From Streptomyces lomondensis (GTDB lineage: Bacteria; Actinomycetota; Actinomycetes; Streptomycetales; Streptomycetaceae), in contig NZ_BMWC01000007.1 of NCBI RefSeq assembly GCF_014651035.1, forward strand, positions 248,001-312,000: 64,000 nucleotides of DNA, given 5' to 3'. Numbering within the stretch: position 1 is the stretch's first letter; each line of letters opens with the position of its first letter. Made by a program: the position numbers and the translations under genes. Under the pieces are notes generated by a model. It did no database searches. It saw nothing but the letters and a program-made list of their open reading frames with translations, and was not told the DNA's origin. Shown piece by piece: positions 35,220 to 42,965 of this stretch.

Positions 35220-36089
35220 CTAGACAGGGCGCAAGGTAGCCACGTTTTCCCTTTCCTCTCCGTCCAGCCCTTTCCACTTGACTGTGCAGTTGAATTGGCT
35301 CGGGCTACCCATGGTTAGCGCAAGCGGGAACCGGATTTCCGAATCGGGAGCGATCACATCGATCATCTGGTCATCATCACGTAGGATCATGCCATCGTCC
35401 GGCTCGATGGAAAAAGTCACATTCCTTGCTGGGGTGCGCCCTTTGTTCGTGAGGACGATGTAGTGAGATCGGCGAGTACGCACCCTCCCTTTGGAATCCG
35501 TTTCTACCCTCTCTCTGAAGTCCACACTCGGCCAAACTCCGGGGTCTTCCTCCGGTGTATGCGTTTTCGCGCCAGAGGCTTTCGCCATGAACAATGTTGC
35601 CTGCCTGCTCAGCAGATTGTCGACCCTGCTCACCAGTTCAGCCTCGTTGGCATAAGTCATCACCAACGCGTTCGGTTCGAGACTTCTAAGGTAGTCGCGC
35701 AATGCGATTTGCTGCTCAAGGTCGCCGTTGGAAACCGGTCGAGTGCAATGCAAAATGGTCACGGTTTTGCCAGCGCGTGCCATCCGTTCAATCTCTTCAA
35801 ATGTTCCGGAGACTGCCCGATCTGAACTCGTTCCCAGACGGGCCCAGAAGATGGCAAGGGCCATATCAGCACCGTCAACAAGTTGCCTGTTGATGATGTC
35901 TTGAGGATGCTCGCCGAATTCTCCAGAAGCATGCTCTCCCCACCAAATAGGCAAGACTGTTAGCTGGAATTGCTGTCCGTAGTTGAAATTCCATCGATTC
36001 ACTGATCGATGGATCACTTCTCGATCGTCCTTGGTGATATCCCCCGGGCAGGAGATCAGCAAATGCAGCGTCGTGGCCTGGTATGCCAT
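35220..36089 (-). CDS. DUF4062-like (TIR-related fold) protein, first gene of the cassette
   Basis: Residues 1-160 fit the DUF4062 pattern: TTLHLLISCPGDITKDDREV, LTVLPIWWGEHASGEFGEHP, IINRQLVDGADMALAIFWAR and SGTFEEIERMARAGKTVTIL, where the GTFEEI acidic pair sits where TIR-fold enzymes place a key Glu. DUF4062 often heads STAND or other defence proteins. The C-terminal 110 residues are beta-rich with two-stranded blades (YIVLTNKGRTPARNVTFSIE), possibly a sensor. It is upstream of the TIR and RipA-like genes with an 80-base gap, all on one strand. No NTPase or nuclease is present. Confidence 0.7.
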   Translation of the reverse strand: MAYQATTLHLLISCPGDITKDDREVIHRSVNRWNFNYGQQFQLTVLPIWWGEHASGEFGEHPQDIINRQLVDGADMALAIFWARLGTSSDRAVSGTFEEIERMARAGKTVTILHCTRPVSNGDLEQQIALRDYLRSLEPNALVMTYANEAELVSRVDNLLSRQATLFMAKASGAKTHTPEEDPGVWPSVDFRERVETDSKGRVRTRRSHYIVLTNKGRTPARNVTFSIEPDDGMILRDDDQMIDVIAPDSEIRFPLALTMGSPSQFNCTVKWKGLDGEERENVATLRPV

Positions 36090-36268
36090 GGGCTACCCCC
36101 TCACTCTGGCGCACGAGGCAGACTGCCACAGCTGAGGTCAGCGAGGCATCCAGTCGGACATGCCGTTACGAGCAGTCGAAGCCTGATCCGTAGTCGCGCC
36201 CCCGCCTGCGGCCCGGCCCCTTGGGTCGCCCCTGGGCTTTCCAAGGCCAGCCGACGCTGAGCAACAAC

Positions 36269-36320
36269 GACAGAGGCCCCACGGCATTCGAACTGGTCAG
36301 AGCCACGGGCCTCTTCAGTC
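36269..36320. terminator. Imperfect hairpin upstream of the cassette
   Basis: AGAGGCCC at 36269 pairs with GGGCCTCT at 36307 around a loop of about 30 bases. It may insulate the cassette promoter region (36090-36268) from transcription coming from the right. It is a weak call because of the large loop. Confidence 0.3.
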
Positions 36321-36383
36321 CCGCTGGTCAGCAGAACCGGTGATCAGTAGACGGGCATGTCAGGCTGTCCACGACGACGCGTC

Positions 36384-36430
36384 CGACGGCAGTGACGGCA
36401 GCGCTGACGGCAACGACGGCAGACGACAGC
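36384..36430 (+). repeat. GACGGCA short-repeat cluster
   Basis: GACGGCA or one-base variants occurs at 36384, 36394, 36406 and 36415, then GACAGC follows, with irregular 9-12-base spacing. In a small element without an identified replication or excision gene, such clusters could be integrase or excisionase arm sites or iterons. Nothing more can be said, and the rest of 36090-36665 holds no supportable gene. Confidence 0.45.
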
Positions 36431-36665
36431 GGCATCCAGCAGTCCAACACGGTGCCGACGCAGGCCGATCGGGTCGACCTGCCAAGGGTTGCCCGCATCT
36501 TCTAAGCGCCGGGCCATGGCGCGGTGACACGTATGCGCCCGTGCCAGACGCGTGCCAGATCGTGCGGGGAGTCATGGGGAATGACGGGAACTAAACCGAC
36601 GGCCAGGCGGGCCCTCCCACCACTTCGCCAGAGGTCAGCGCAGCAACCGCCGCCAGGAGACCCAA

Positions 36666-36711
36666 GCTTCTCAAGCTGAGAGCGCCAGTTCGATTCTCGT
36701 CACCCGCTCCA
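36666..36711 (+). other. att copy 3, right boundary of the island
   Basis: Forty-four of 46 bases match the tRNA-Gly 3' end (CTTCTCAAG for CTTCCCAAG and GCGCCAG for GCGCGAG). The mismatches show that it is older or has drifted. Beyond it, the hairpin (36719-36747) and a few integrase-derived codons are shared with the stretch beyond att copy 2. Confidence 0.85.
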
Positions 36712-36718
36712 CGAAGAA

Positions 36719-36747
36719 GGCCCAGGTCAGAGACCTGGGCCATTTTG
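36719..36747. terminator. Second copy of the att-proximal hairpin
   Basis: GGCCCAGGT and ACCTGGGCC around CAGAG, followed by ATTTTGCT, duplicate the hairpin at 32405-32433 almost exactly. It shows that att copy 3 was once joined to the left end of an element of the same family. Confidence 0.75.
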
Positions 36748-36763
36748 CTGTGCGCTGTGATTA

Positions 36764-36790
36764 CTAGCCGCGTGCCAGATCCGTGCTGTA
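36764..36790 (-). pseudogene. Integrase C-terminal crumb beside att copy 3
   Basis: The reverse strand reads T-D-L-A-R-G-stop, the counterpart of the T-N-L-A-R-G-Q end of the intact integrase at 32447. It occupies the same distance from the shared hairpin. Everything upstream of this last turn is deleted. It documents a third, lost integration at the same tRNA. Confidence 0.55.
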
Positions 36791-36848
36791 CGTCCGTGCC
36801 CGGCACGGCGTGCCCACAGCGTGCCCATGAGACTCCGGAGGCTCGCGC

Positions 36849-37274
36849 TCAGAACCGGTTGCCACGCGTCCTGCGCAGACCGATCGCGCAGGCTCCGCAG
36901 AAGGCGCCCCAGGCGGCGTTGACGAGGAAGAGCGGGACGATCGCCAGGGGCTGGGCCAGGGGGCCCTGGAGTTTTCCGGTCAGGAGTGGTGAGAGGACCG
37001 CGCTCAGGACCAGGGTGGCCAGCGCGTACGCCACGCCCGCGGTCACGAGGGTCAGGAGTGGCTCGCGTACGCGGCTGAGACCGACCGCGAGGATCCAGGT
37101 CAGCGTGATGGCCAGGGTGAGGATCACCGGGGTCAGGGGCTTCCCGAGTGCTTCGCTCCAGCCGGCGATGGAGAACAGCGGCCGGACGAGCGCGACGGCG
37201 GTGAGGGCGGCCACCAGCGGCCGGTTCAGGCCGCGCAGGCGCTGGGCGATCGGGAGACGGGTGTCTGCGTTCAC
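36849..37274 (-). CDS. Membrane protein (141 aa), unassigned
   Basis: ATG 37274 opens a 141-residue protein with about four membrane helices (ALTAVALVRPLFSIAGW, PVILTLAITLTWILAVGL, TLVTAGVAYALATLVLSAVL, IVPLFLVNAAWGAFCGACA). No motif is present beyond a basic C-terminal tail (LRRTRGNRF). It is divergent from the histidine kinase gene, so it may belong to that regulon. It is the first core gene right of the island. Confidence 0.7.
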   Translation of the reverse strand: MNADTRLPIAQRLRGLNRPLVAALTAVALVRPLFSIAGWSEALGKPLTPVILTLAITLTWILAVGLSRVREPLLTLVTAGVAYALATLVLSAVLSPLLTGKLQGPLAQPLAIVPLFLVNAAWGAFCGACAIGLRRTRGNRF

Positions 37275-37449
37275 GACTCCATCGTCGGGGGACGGACAGC
37301 GCCGGGGCGTCGGTCTGCGGCGGACAGCTGTCGTACCCCGTCGGTTGTGGCCCCGGTGCGGGTGCGTACCACGGTGGTTGCGAGGCGAGGCCCGCCCGAT
37401 CCGCCACGCGGAGGAGGGCGCCGCAGGCGCGGCTGCTTACGCTGGCGGC

Positions 37450-38616
37450 ATGGCCCCCGGTGCTGTCCCACGTCTCCGGCTGCGCCCGCCGCGCGGCCGT
37501 GCGGCAGATGCCGCCCTGGCCTGTGGTGTCTTCGTGCTGGTGGCGGTGGGGACTCTGAGGTCGCTCATCGGTGAGCGGCAGGAGTCCTGGCCGGCAACCG
37601 TCCTCGGCTGGACACTGATCACCGCCGCCTGCGCGGCGCTGTACTTCTGCCGCCGCCGTCCCGTGGTCGTCGCCGCGTTCGTCCTGGCTGCCACAGCCGT
37701 CTACTACCTCGTCAGCGTCTACGACGGTCCTCTCATGGTCGCGTTCGTCGTCACGCTCTACGTGGTCGCGAGCCAGGGCCACCTCCAGGCGGCGATCGCT
37801 CTCGCGGCGCTGACCGTGATCGCGACCGGCATCGGCACAGTCGCGGGAAACGACGACGTCAACGGTGTCGCCGTTTTCATGCTGACGGGATGGCTGGTCG
37901 GAGTGGTCGCACTCGGCTGGGTGCGGCACAACCGCCTGGCCCTCGCACGGGAGGTCGAGGAGCGCGCGGCGACCGAGGAGCGGCTGCGTATCGCGCGTGA
38001 ACTGCACGATGTCGTGGGCCATCACCTCTCGCTCATCAACGTCCAGTCCGCCGCTGCCCTGCGCCGACTGCACAAGAATCCGGCCAAGGGTGAGCAGAGT
38101 GCGCAGGAAGCGCTGGGAGCGATCAAGGACACCAGCCGGGAGGCCCTGCGGGAGCTGCGGGCGACCCTCGGGGTGCTGCGGCAGGTCGACGAGACGGCGC
38201 CCACCGCGCCCCCGGCCGGACTGGACCGTCTCGGCGAGCTGGTGGCATCCGCACGGCTCGCCGGACTCGACGTCCGCGTGCGGTTCAGCGGCGAGCGGGA
38301 GCGGTTGCCCACAGAGGTGGACCTGGCCGCGTACCGCATCATTCAGGAATCGCTCACCAACGTGAACCGCCACGCCCACGCGACAGCCGTCACCGTCCGC
38401 ATCCATCGCGGGGCGCGGCAGGTCACGGTCGAGATCACCGACAACGGGCACGGACCGGCGGCCGCGGACGGCACAACGCCGGGCAGCGGCATCCGCGGGA
38501 TGCGCGAGCGGGCCCACGCGCTGGGCGGCGAGCTGACCGCGGGTCCCGGGCCGGACGGCGGATTCACCGTACGGGGCCGGATTCCCTACACGAACGGAGC
38601 ACGTTCCCCTTCATGA
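37450..38616 (+). CDS. NarL/DesK-type sensor histidine kinase
   Basis: The likely start is ATG 37450, at the N-terminus of the membrane domain; the frame is open upstream but is not coding there. Four to five helices (residues 20-165) lead into a HisKA_3 domain with the phosphoacceptor in RIARELHDVVGHHLSLINVQ. A HATPase_c domain follows, with ESLTNVNRHAHATAVTVR (N-box) and VTVEITDNGHG. The response-regulator gene overlaps its stop by four bases (ATGA). It is expected to phosphorylate that regulator in response to a membrane signal, and to control the exporter genes nearby. Confidence 0.9.
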   Translation: MAPGAVPRLRLRPPRGRAADAALACGVFVLVAVGTLRSLIGERQESWPATVLGWTLITAACAALYFCRRRPVVVAAFVLAATAVYYLVSVYDGPLMVAFVVTLYVVASQGHLQAAIALAALTVIATGIGTVAGNDDVNGVAVFMLTGWLVGVVALGWVRHNRLALAREVEERAATEERLRIARELHDVVGHHLSLINVQSAAALRRLHKNPAKGEQSAQEALGAIKDTSREALRELRATLGVLRQVDETAPTAPPAGLDRLGELVASARLAGLDVRVRFSGERERLPTEVDLAAYRIIQESLTNVNRHAHATAVTVRIHRGARQVTVEITDNGHGPAAADGTTPGSGIRGMRERAHALGGELTAGPGPDGGFTVRGRIPYTNGARSPS

Positions 38617-39308
38617 CCCAAGCCATGATCAAGATCTTGCTGGCGGACGACCAGCGCCTGGTGCGTGCCGGGTTCCGTTCGATCCTCGAGGACGAGGACG
38701 ACTTCGAGGTGGTCGGTGAGGCGGGGGACGGCGAGCAGGCCCTGTCCGCCTGCCGCACGCTGCACCCCGATGTGGTGCTCATGGATATCCGCATGCCGGG
38801 CGTCGACGGTCTTCAGGCGACCCGGCAGATCGCCGGTGATCCCCGTCTCGACGGCATCAAGGTGGTCATCCTGACCACCTTCGACCTGGACGACTACGTG
38901 TACGGTGCGCTGCGCGCCGGTGCCACCGGCTTCCTGGTCAAGGACACCGAGCCGGAGGAACTGGTGCACGCCGTACGGGTGGCGGCGCGTGGCGACGCGC
39001 TGATCAGTCCCTCCGTCACACGCCGGCTGATCGCGGAGTTCGCCGTACGGGTCAAGGCACCTGAGCCCGGCCCGCGCCTCAAGGCCCTCACCGACCGCGA
39101 GCGGGAGGTCATGGAGCTGGTCGCCGCCGGCCTGACCAACGACGAGATCGCCGCCCGCCTCGTCCTCAGCCCCGCGACGGCCAAGACCCACGTCAGCCGC
39201 ATCATGACCAAAGTGGGTGCCCGTGACCGTTCCCAACTGGTGGTGCTGGCGTACGAGTCGGGCATGGTCCGCCCGGGGTGGCTGACCGGCCGGCCACCGA
39301 CCCAGTAG
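38613..39308 (+). CDS. NarL/LuxR-family response regulator
   Basis: The 231-residue protein has a receiver domain (IKILLADDQRLVRAGFRSIL, the phospho-Asp in DVVLMDIRMPGVDG, and a conserved Lys in FLVKDTEPEEL) and a C-terminal LuxR helix-turn-helix (LTDREREVMELVAAGLTNDE, IAARLVLSPATAKTHVSRIM). It is translationally coupled to the kinase gene. The genes immediately downstream (small membrane protein, MMPL exporter) are its likely targets. Confidence 0.92.
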   Translation: MTQAMIKILLADDQRLVRAGFRSILEDEDDFEVVGEAGDGEQALSACRTLHPDVVLMDIRMPGVDGLQATRQIAGDPRLDGIKVVILTTFDLDDYVYGALRAGATGFLVKDTEPEELVHAVRVAARGDALISPSVTRRLIAEFAVRVKAPEPGPRLKALTDREREVMELVAAGLTNDEIAARLVLSPATAKTHVSRIMTKVGARDRSQLVVLAYESGMVRPGWLTGRPPTQ

Positions 39309-39435
39309 CAGGAGCGCGGCGGATACGACCCACCAGCGGCGTATCCCGGGCGCCGAGGCGCGCAACCGGCGGGGTAGGCAGGTGTCCGCCGCAGGCCGAT
39401 GCGCGGTCGCGTGCCGCAGCCGGACGCTGCGCGAC

Positions 39436-39705
39436 ATGAGTACACGTTCCCCTGCCCCCTCGCCTTCCGCCAAGGTTCCGGCCGCCCTCGTCGGCCTCCT
39501 TGCCGGCGGCGCCGCCGGTTTCCTGCTGACCGAGACCGTGGGCGCCTTCTCCGCCTTCGTACTCGGCCGCGCCCTCGACGTGGCCGCCACCGGCGCGCTG
39601 TTGGCCGCCTTCATCGCCGTGCCGGTGATCTGCGCCGTGCTCGGCACCGTCATCGCCGTCCGCCGCGCCGGGCAGAACCGCCGCTCGCACAACCGAGGTT
39701 GGTGA
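39436..39705 (+). CDS. Small two-helix membrane protein preceding the MMPL exporter
   Basis: The 89-residue product has two membrane helices (AALVGLLAGGAAGFLLTETV and AALLAAFIAVPVICAVLG) and a basic tail. It ends four bases before the MMPL gene, so the two are surely co-expressed, and it may be an accessory subunit. No named family is recognised. The start ATG 39436 has no strong ribosome site. Confidence 0.7.
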   Translation: MSTRSPAPSPSAKVPAALVGLLAGGAAGFLLTETVGAFSAFVLGRALDVAATGALLAAFIAVPVICAVLGTVIAVRRAGQNRRSHNRGW

Positions 39706-39709
39706 ACCC

Positions 39710-41872
39710 ATGTCACCAGCACGCGACACGACCGCGACCACCGATCCCACCACCGACCGGGCGGGTGTCTTCGGACGTCTGGCGCTCTGGTCCAAGCGCC
39801 ACCGCTGGAGCGCCCTGCTCCTGTGGATCCTCGCCGTCGCGGTCATCACCGTCGGCGCGCAGAGCGCGGGCAGCGCCTACCGCAACGACTTCACCCTGCC
39901 CGGCACCGACTCCCAGACCGCCGCCGACCTGTTGAAGCGGCACGGCTCCGCGCAGGCGGGCGGCAGCGTCCAGATCGTCTTCAAGGACACCGACGGGCTG
40001 AGCGGTGATCGCCCGGCCATCGTCCGGACCCTCGACCGGGTACGCGGCCTGCCCGGCGTCGCCGACGTCCGCAGCCCCTACGCGGACGCCTCCGCCGTCT
40101 CCGAGGACGGCACCATCGGCTATGCCACCGTCGTCCTGGACGCCAAGGCCGAGGACGTCCCCGAACAGGACGTCGCGCGGATCATCGACACCGCCAAGTC
40201 GGGCGCCCAGGACGGCCTGACGGTCGAACTCGGTGGGGACGCGGTGCGCGGCGCCGAAGAGAGCGGCGGGAGTGCCGAAGGCGCGGGCATGCTCGCCGCC
40301 CTGGTCATCCTCGTGCTGCTCTTCGGTTCGGTGGTGGCCGCCGCGCTGCCGCTGGTCACCGCGCTCTTCGCGGTCGGCGGCGCGATCGGCCTGATCACGC
40401 TGGCCTCCCACGTCTTCACCGTCGCCGACTTCACTCCACCGATCACGATGCTGGTCGGCCTCGGTGTCGGCGTCGACTACGCGCTGCTGATCTTCTACCG
40501 CTACCGGCACGAGCTCACCCACGGCGCGGACCGGCAGACCGCCACCCGAACCGCCCTGGACGCCGCGGGCCGTACGGTCTTCTTCGCCGGGTGCACCGTC
40601 ATCATCGCCCTGCTCGGCCTGGTCGCCCTGGGCCTCGGCTCCCTCCAAGGGGTGGCCGTCGCCGTCGCGCTGACCGTCCTGGTCACCATGGCCGCCTCGC
40701 TGACCCTGCTGCCCGCCCTCCTCGCGCTCTTCGGCAACCGCATCCAACGACACGTACTCATGCGCTCCGCCAAGGCGCGAGCCAAGGGCAGGGAAGAGGG
40801 CGGGCGCTGGCGGCGGCTGGCCTCCGCCGTGCAGCGGCGCCCGCTGCCCTCCCTGCTGGCCGCCGTCGTGGCCCTCCTGGCCCTGTCCGCCCCGGCCCTC
40901 GGCATGCGCCTCGGTTTCGCCGATGCGGGCAACGACCCGGCTTCGTCCACCAGCCGCAGGGCCTACGACCTGCTGGCCGAGGGCTTCGGCGCCGGCTTCA
41001 ACGGTCCCCTGCTCGCGGTCGGCCGGGGCGACACCGCCGCCGCCGAGCAACTGCGGACCACCCTGACCGATACCGAGGGCATCGCCGCCGCCACGCCCCC
41101 ACTGCCTTCCACGGACGGCACCGTGTTCACCGTCATCGCCTTCCCCACGACCTCACCACAGGACGCGAACACCGCACGTCTCGTCGACAGCCTGCGCGAC
41201 GACGTCCTGCCCCGGCTCGCCGAACGCACCGGCGCCGACTACCTGGTCGGCGGGCCCACCGCGGCCGCCCAGGACTTCGCCGACTCCGTCTCGGCCCGGA
41301 TACCGCTCTTCGTCGCCATCGTCGTCGGTCTGTCCGCGCTCCTGCTCATGCTGGTCTTCCGTTCCGTCCTGATCCCCCTGAAGGCCGCCCTGCTCAATCT
41401 CCTGTCCATCGCCGCCGCGCTCGGCGTGATCACCCTGGTCTTCCAGCACGGCTGGTTCGGTGTACAGCCGGGGCCGGTCGAGGCGTTCATCCCTGTGATG
41501 ATCTTTGCGATCGTCTTCGGACTCTCCATGGACTACGAGGTGTTCCTCATCTCCCGCATCCATGAGGAATGGGAGAGGACGAAGGACCACTCGCTCGCGG
41601 TCCGCGAGGGCCTGGCAGCCACGGGCAAGGTCATCACGGCGGCGGCGGCCATCATGATCGTGGTCTTCGCCGCCTTCGTCCTCAGCCCCAGCCGCATGCT
41701 CCAGCAGTTCGGCCTCGGCCTCGCGGTCGCCATCTTCCTCGACGCCGTGGTGATCCGCTGCCTGATCGTCCCGGCCGTGATGCAACTCCTCGGCACCCGT
41801 GCCTGGTGGCTGCCCGCCCCACTGGCCCGACACCTGCCGAAGGTGGCACTGGAACGGCCGACCGACGAGTGA
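39710..41872 (+). CDS. MMPL-family RND transporter
   Basis: The 720-residue protein has the MMPL design: an N-terminal helix (SALLLWILAVAVITVGAQS), a periplasmic-type domain, then six helices that include FTPPITMLVGLGVGVDYALL (the MMPL signature with the GVDYALL motif), and a second half with IFAIVFGLSMDYEVFLISRI. MMPL proteins export lipids, siderophores or drugs by proton-motive force. Regulated by the upstream two-component system, this one is most likely a drug or lipid exporter. Confidence 0.9.
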   Translation: MSPARDTTATTDPTTDRAGVFGRLALWSKRHRWSALLLWILAVAVITVGAQSAGSAYRNDFTLPGTDSQTAADLLKRHGSAQAGGSVQIVFKDTDGLSGDRPAIVRTLDRVRGLPGVADVRSPYADASAVSEDGTIGYATVVLDAKAEDVPEQDVARIIDTAKSGAQDGLTVELGGDAVRGAEESGGSAEGAGMLAALVILVLLFGSVVAAALPLVTALFAVGGAIGLITLASHVFTVADFTPPITMLVGLGVGVDYALLIFYRYRHELTHGADRQTATRTALDAAGRTVFFAGCTVIIALLGLVALGLGSLQGVAVAVALTVLVTMAASLTLLPALLALFGNRIQRHVLMRSAKARAKGREEGGRWRRLASAVQRRPLPSLLAAVVALLALSAPALGMRLGFADAGNDPASSTSRRAYDLLAEGFGAGFNGPLLAVGRGDTAAAEQLRTTLTDTEGIAAATPPLPSTDGTVFTVIAFPTTSPQDANTARLVDSLRDDVLPRLAERTGADYLVGGPTAAAQDFADSVSARIPLFVAIVVGLSALLLMLVFRSVLIPLKAALLNLLSIAAALGVITLVFQHGWFGVQPGPVEAFIPVMIFAIVFGLSMDYEVFLISRIHEEWERTKDHSLAVREGLAATGKVITAAAAIMIVVFAAFVLSPSRMLQQFGLGLAVAIFLDAVVIRCLIVPAVMQLLGTRAWWLPAPLARHLPKVALERPTDE

Positions 41873-42088
41873 CGGACCTCGCAGAGCTTCGTTCCCACCA
41901 TGACGACGCATGTGCACGCGCAACGGCACGTCGAAGCCGATTCGCGGATGGAGGTGGCCCGGACACGGCGATGACCATCGGGGGTCGCGTTTTCTGCGCG
42001 ACTATTCCGCCCGCGCCGGGAACTTCCATGGCTTCCGCCACGACTCCTGATGTGCCAACACGGTTTTTACGTAGGGGAGTTGATTGCC

Positions 42089-42892
42089 ATGGAAGCCGAT
42101 CCCGGTCGGAGCCGGCGCGGAGTGCTGCGCGGGGCGGTGACAGGTGCCTTGGGTGTGGGCCTGGTGGTCGCCGCTGGTACAAGTGGTCCGGCCTTCGCCG
42201 CAGTGCGGGGAGAGGAGGGGGGAGCGGGCGCCGACGGGTTACGGGTGGCGGTGCTGCTGTATGACGGCTTCACCGCGCTGGACGCGGTCGGGCCCTACGA
42301 GGTGCTGTGCCGGGTGCCGGGCGTGCGGGTGACCATGGTGGCCCGTGAGCGGGGGCCTGTGCGTACCGACACGGGCGAGTTGGCGCTGGTCGCCGAGTGC
42401 GCCATGCGGGACGTGCGGCGGGCGGACGTACTGCTGGTGCCCGGGGGCGGTGAGCGCGGGGTCGTGGCCATGATGGAGGACACGGCCGTCCACGAGTGGA
42501 TCCGCCGTATCCACCGGGACTCAGTCTGGACGACCTCGGTGTGCACCGGCTCGCTGATCCTGGGTGCCGCGGGTCTGTTGCGCGGCCTGCCCGCCACGAC
42601 GTACTGGGCCTCGCGCCCGTATCTGAAGGAACTCGGCGCCATCTACACGCCCGGCCGGTTCGTCGAGGCCGGGAAGATCATCACGGCTGCGGGGGTGTCG
42701 GCCGGCATCGACATGGGGCTGCGTCTGGCAGCCCGGTTGTCCGACGAGGACGTGGCACGCGCGATGCAACTCGCCGTGGAGTACGACCCGGATCCGCCCT
42801 ACGACACCGGCAGCCCGGAGAAGGCGGACGAGGCGACGGAGGCTCTCGCCCTGAAGCTGATCGCCGACGCGGCGCGCTGGCCGACCCCGTAG
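42089..42892 (+). CDS. Tat-exported DJ-1/PfpI (glutamine-amidotransferase-like) protein
   Basis: ATG 42089 is preceded by GGGGAG at good spacing. A twin-arginine signal (RSRRGVLRGAVTGALGVGL) leads to a DJ-1/PfpI domain: VAVLLYDGFTALDAVGPYEV, DVLLVPGGGERGVVAMMED and TTSVCTGSLILGAAGLL, with the nucleophilic Cys in SVCTGS. It resembles the isonitrile-hydratase or araC-family sensor branch, here without an HTH. Its role outside the membrane is unknown. Confidence 0.85.
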   Translation: MEADPGRSRRGVLRGAVTGALGVGLVVAAGTSGPAFAAVRGEEGGAGADGLRVAVLLYDGFTALDAVGPYEVLCRVPGVRVTMVARERGPVRTDTGELALVAECAMRDVRRADVLLVPGGGERGVVAMMEDTAVHEWIRRIHRDSVWTTSVCTGSLILGAAGLLRGLPATTYWASRPYLKELGAIYTPGRFVEAGKIITAAGVSAGIDMGLRLAARLSDEDVARAMQLAVEYDPDPPYDTGSPEKADEATEALALKLIADAARWPTP

Positions 42893-42965
42893 CTTGGGTC
42901 GCCTCCGTCCACGCAGAGGCATACGCCGGCCTCGGGAGCCTCCCCGCCTGCGAACGGGCTCAACG

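Noticed and set aside
33943..36089. Classical Thoeris, CBASS or retron system
   Set aside because: No ThsA, cyclic-nucleotide synthase, reverse transcriptase or ncRNA candidate is present; only the TIR protein resembles a Thoeris component.
36745..37449. Extension of the histidine kinase frame upstream to the att region
   Set aside because: It covers a divergent membrane-protein gene and att-side hairpin. The real kinase starts near its first membrane helix.
42050..42088. Earlier in-frame start for the PfpI protein
   Set aside because: It would put extra residues before a typical twin-arginine signal, and ATG 42089 has the better ribosome site.
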